From DDH964 sp963806685 (GTDB taxonomy: Bacteria > Desulfobacterota > Desulfuromonadia > Desulfuromonadales > DDH964): a stretch of DNA of 64,000 nt. The stretch covers positions 1 to 64,000 of the forward strand of contig CAWDZB010000013.1 of the NCBI GenBank assembly GCA_963806685.1, read 5' to 3'. Under the pieces are notes generated by a model that saw only the letters and a program-made list of their open reading frames with translations, ran no database searches and was not told where the DNA came from. The translations under genes and the position numbers were made by a program. This document shows, piece by piece, positions 61,981 through 64,000 of the stretch (the first letter of the stretch is position 1; every line of letters starts with the position of its first letter).

Positions 61981-62472
61981 ATGCGTCCGGGGCGGGTCGG
62001 GCTGGCCGCCGATCACGGCGGCTTTGAGATGAAGGGGGAACTGGCCGAAGAGCTGCGCCGGCAGGGGTACCAGGTGCTCGATTTCGGGGCCAGCCGGCTC
62101 GACCCGGATGACGATTACCCGGACTTCGTCCTTCCCTTGGCCCGGGCGGTGGCGGCCGGCGAGATCGAGCGGGGCATCGCCCTGTGCGGCAGCGGCATCG
62201 GCGCCTCGGTGGCCGCCAACAAGGTCCCCGGGGTGCGCGCCGGGCTGGTCCACGACGGCTACTCGGCTCACCAGGGGGTGGAGGACGACGCCATGAACAT
62301 CATGTGCATGGGGGCGCGGGTCATCGGGCCGGCGCTGGCGGCGGACCTGGTACGGATCTTTCTGGAAGCCGATTTTTCCGGGGCCGAGCGCCACCGCCGG
62401 CGGCTGGCCAAGATCGCCGCCCTGGAAAAGTACGAGCCCAAATCGGGGAGCGGGCAATGGACCGGCCGGTGA
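61981..62472 (+). CDS. rpiB: Ribose 5-phosphate isomerase B
   Basis: Interconverts ribose and ribulose 5-phosphate. The 163-residue protein carries GLAADHGGFEMK, the catalytic LCGSGIGASVAANKVPGVRAGLVHD and NIMCMGARVIG. ATG 61981 is the only sensible start. It overlaps the HAD gene by 16 bases. Confidence 0.95.
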   Translation: MRPGRVGLAADHGGFEMKGELAEELRRQGYQVLDFGASRLDPDDDYPDFVLPLARAVAAGEIERGIALCGSGIGASVAANKVPGVRAGLVHDGYSAHQGVEDDAMNIMCMGARVIGPALAADLVRIFLEADFSGAERHRRRLAKIAALEKYEPKSGSGQWTGR

Positions 62473-63104
62473 CCACCCTGTTCCTCGATATCGGCGGCGT
62501 GCTGCTGAACAACGGCTGGGACCGGCATACCCGGCGGCGGGCCGCGGACCACTTCGGCATCGACTACGAAGAGTTCAACGAGCGCCATCACCTGACTTTC
62601 GACACCTACGAGGCCGGCAAGCTGAGCCTGGGCGAGTACCTGGCGCGCACCGTCTTTTACCGGGAGCGGGCCTTTTCCCCCGATGCCTTTCGCGACTTCA
62701 TGTATGGCCAATCCCGCCCCTTCCCGGAGATGATCGAGCTGGTCCGCGTTCTCAAGCAGCGCCATCGCCTCAAGCTGGTGGCGGTGAGCAACGAGGGGCG
62801 GGAACTGACCGTCCACCGCATCCGCAGCTGCGGGCTGGCGGAATTCATCGATGCCTTCATCTGCTCCTGTTTCGTACATGTCCGCAAGCCGGACGTCGAC
62901 ATCTACCGGCTGGCCCTCGATGTCGCCCAGGCGGTCCCGCAGGAGGTGGTCTACATCGACGACCGGGCGATGTTCGTCGACGTCGCCCGGGGACTGGGCA
63001 TCCAGGGGATCCATCATACCGGGGTGCGGCCGACGCGGGCCCTGCTGGCCGGTTTCGGCCTCAGTGTCGGGGAAGTGGAGCCAAGGAGTGAGGAAAATGA
63101 CTGA
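62457..63104 (+). CDS. HAD-superfamily phosphatase of the pentose-phosphate operon
   Basis: A 215-residue HAD hydrolase starting at ATG 62457 inside the end of rpiB. The nucleophile motif reads FLDIGGVLL, with Gly in place of the second Asp, as in the YihX glucose-1-phosphatase group. The later motifs are VSNEG, KPDVDIYRLAL and YIDDRAMFVDVARGLG. A sugar-phosphate phosphatase role is suggested by context only. Its stop overlaps the start of gnd by eight bases. Confidence 0.8.
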   Translation: MDRPVTTLFLDIGGVLLNNGWDRHTRRRAADHFGIDYEEFNERHHLTFDTYEAGKLSLGEYLARTVFYRERAFSPDAFRDFMYGQSRPFPEMIELVRVLKQRHRLKLVAVSNEGRELTVHRIRSCGLAEFIDAFICSCFVHVRKPDVDIYRLALDVAQAVPQEVVYIDDRAMFVDVARGLGIQGIHHTGVRPTRALLAGFGLSVGEVEPRSEEND

Positions 63105-64000
63105 GAATTTGGCCGACATCGGCATGATCGGGCTCGGCGTCATGGGACGTAACCTGCTGCTGAACATGGCCGAGCGCGGTTACGTGGTGGCCGGGTACGA
63201 CAAGGATCCCGACAAGGTGAGCGCCCTGGCGGCGGCAGGGGAGGGGGCCGACCTCATCGCCGCCGCCGACCTGCCCTCCTTCCTGGCCCGGCTCAAGCGC
63301 CCCCGGGCGATCATGCTGCTGGTCCCCGCCGGGCGGCCGGTCGACGCGGTTCTCGGCGAACTGCTGCCGCTGTTGGAGAGGGCGGACCTGGTCATCGACG
63401 GCGGCAACTCCCACTTCTCCGACACCGACCGGCGCCTGGCCGACCTGGAGCGGCGCGGCCTGCACTATCTCGGCGTTGGCGTCTCCGGCGGCGAGGCCGG
63501 GGCCCGCCACGGGCCGAGCCTGATGCCCGGCGGCAGCGAGGCAGCCTGGGAACGGGTGCAGCCGATTTTCACCGCCGCCGCCGCCAAGGTCGGCAACGAC
63601 CCCTGCGTGACCTGGCTTGGCCCCGGGTCGGCCGGCCATTACGTGAAAATGGTCCACAACGGCATCGAATACGGGCTGATGCAGCTCATCGCCGAAAGCT
63701 ACGACCTCTTGCACCGCGGCCTCGGCTACAGCAATGAGCGCTTGCAGCAGGCCTATCGCGAGTGGAATGAAGGGCCCTTGAACGGCTACCTGGTCGAGAT
63801 TACCGCCGCCATCCTCGAACGCCGGGACGAGCGGACCGGTCGGTTCCTGGTCGACGTGATTCTCGATGCGGCGCGGCAAAAGGGGACCGGCCAGTGGAGC
63901 TCCCAGGAGGCCCTGGAGCTGCAGGTCCCGGTGCCGAACATCGACCAGGCAGTGCTGCTGCGCGACCTCTCTGCCCGCCGTGACCAGCGCCTGGAGATCG
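63097..64000 (+). CDS. gnd: 6-phosphogluconate dehydrogenase (3' end outside window)
   Basis: Oxidises 6-phosphogluconate to ribulose 5-phosphate. From ATG 63097, 301 codons are present before the window ends. Visible are the NADP motif IGMIGLGVMGRNLLLNMAERG, IDGGNSHFSDT, the signature GVSGGEAGARHGPSLMPGG, and HYVKMVHNGIEYG with the catalytic Lys. The gene closes the visible operon; a glucose-6-phosphate dehydrogenase gene might follow. Confidence 0.9.
   Translation, partial: MTENLADIGMIGLGVMGRNLLLNMAERGYVVAGYDKDPDKVSALAAAGEGADLIAAADLPSFLARLKRPRAIMLLVPAGRPVDAVLGELLPLLERADLVIDGGNSHFSDTDRRLADLERRGLHYLGVGVSGGEAGARHGPSLMPGGSEAAWERVQPIFTAAAAKVGNDPCVTWLGPGSAGHYVKMVHNGIEYGLMQLIAESYDLLHRGLGYSNERLQQAYREWNEGPLNGYLVEITAAILERRDERTGRFLVDVILDAARQKGTGQWSSQEALELQVPVPNIDQAVLLRDLSARRDQRLEI

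Overview
The window is GC-rich (roughly 63-65% by eye), densely coded DNA from what looks like a Desulfuromonadales/Geobacter-type bacterium. Pointers are a PpcA-type triheme cytochrome c7 (42436-42705), a probable cyclic-dinucleotide GEMM riboswitch, many two-component and GGDEF/EAL proteins, Geobacter-type small conserved proteins, and several classes of short dispersed intergenic repeats. No prophage, CRISPR array or large island was seen. The only clear mobile element is a group II intron.

Layout. 1-10383: the end of an adenine/adenosine deaminase, a riboswitch-controlled secreted subtilase, a 2-hydroxyacid dehydrogenase, a zinc-ribbon protein, a frameshifted endonuclease V gene, a DUF2520/FAH pair, a TRIC-type channel and a rhomboid protease. 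10765-23128: an rRNA/tRNA methyltransferase, a radical SAM protein, a ferritin-like protein, a GGDEF-EAL protein, a putative trans-envelope sensing operon (TonB receptor, ABC-type binding protein, hybrid kinase), and an overlapping three-gene operon of unknown function. 23129-29045: an SLC13 permease, then the thiamine operon thiF-thiS-thiG-thiH-thiE read leftward under a TPP riboswitch. 29194-32698: heme genes (radical SAM, hemE, hemH). 32818-36745: a Mla-type lipid-transport operon. 36920-42228: dnaJ-like, marR, hemY, cfa, def and an ACT regulator. 42436-46541: the cytochrome, and a NosL-like/ABC-exporter cluster. 46689-53170: a SEL1 protein, tRNA-Thr, a sensor/exonuclease fusion and aroC. 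53225-55159: a group IIC-like intron sitting exactly behind the aroC terminator. 55274-64000: glucoamylase, glucokinase and a compact pentose-phosphate operon (tkt, tal, rpiB, HAD, gnd), cut by the window edge.

Working together: the 55-64 kb genes would turn storage glucan into glucose 6-phosphate and run it through the pentose phosphate pathway. The heme genes at 29-32 kb and 38 kb would serve the cytochromes. The thi operon makes the thiazole half of thiamine, the cofactor of transketolase.

A caution on quality: nfi, thiF, thiG, thiH and mlaC each carry one single-base frameshift, all in or next to short G/C runs, and the subtilase gene carries a compensating pair. So many lesions in conserved genes suggest base-calling or assembly errors at least as much as real gene decay.
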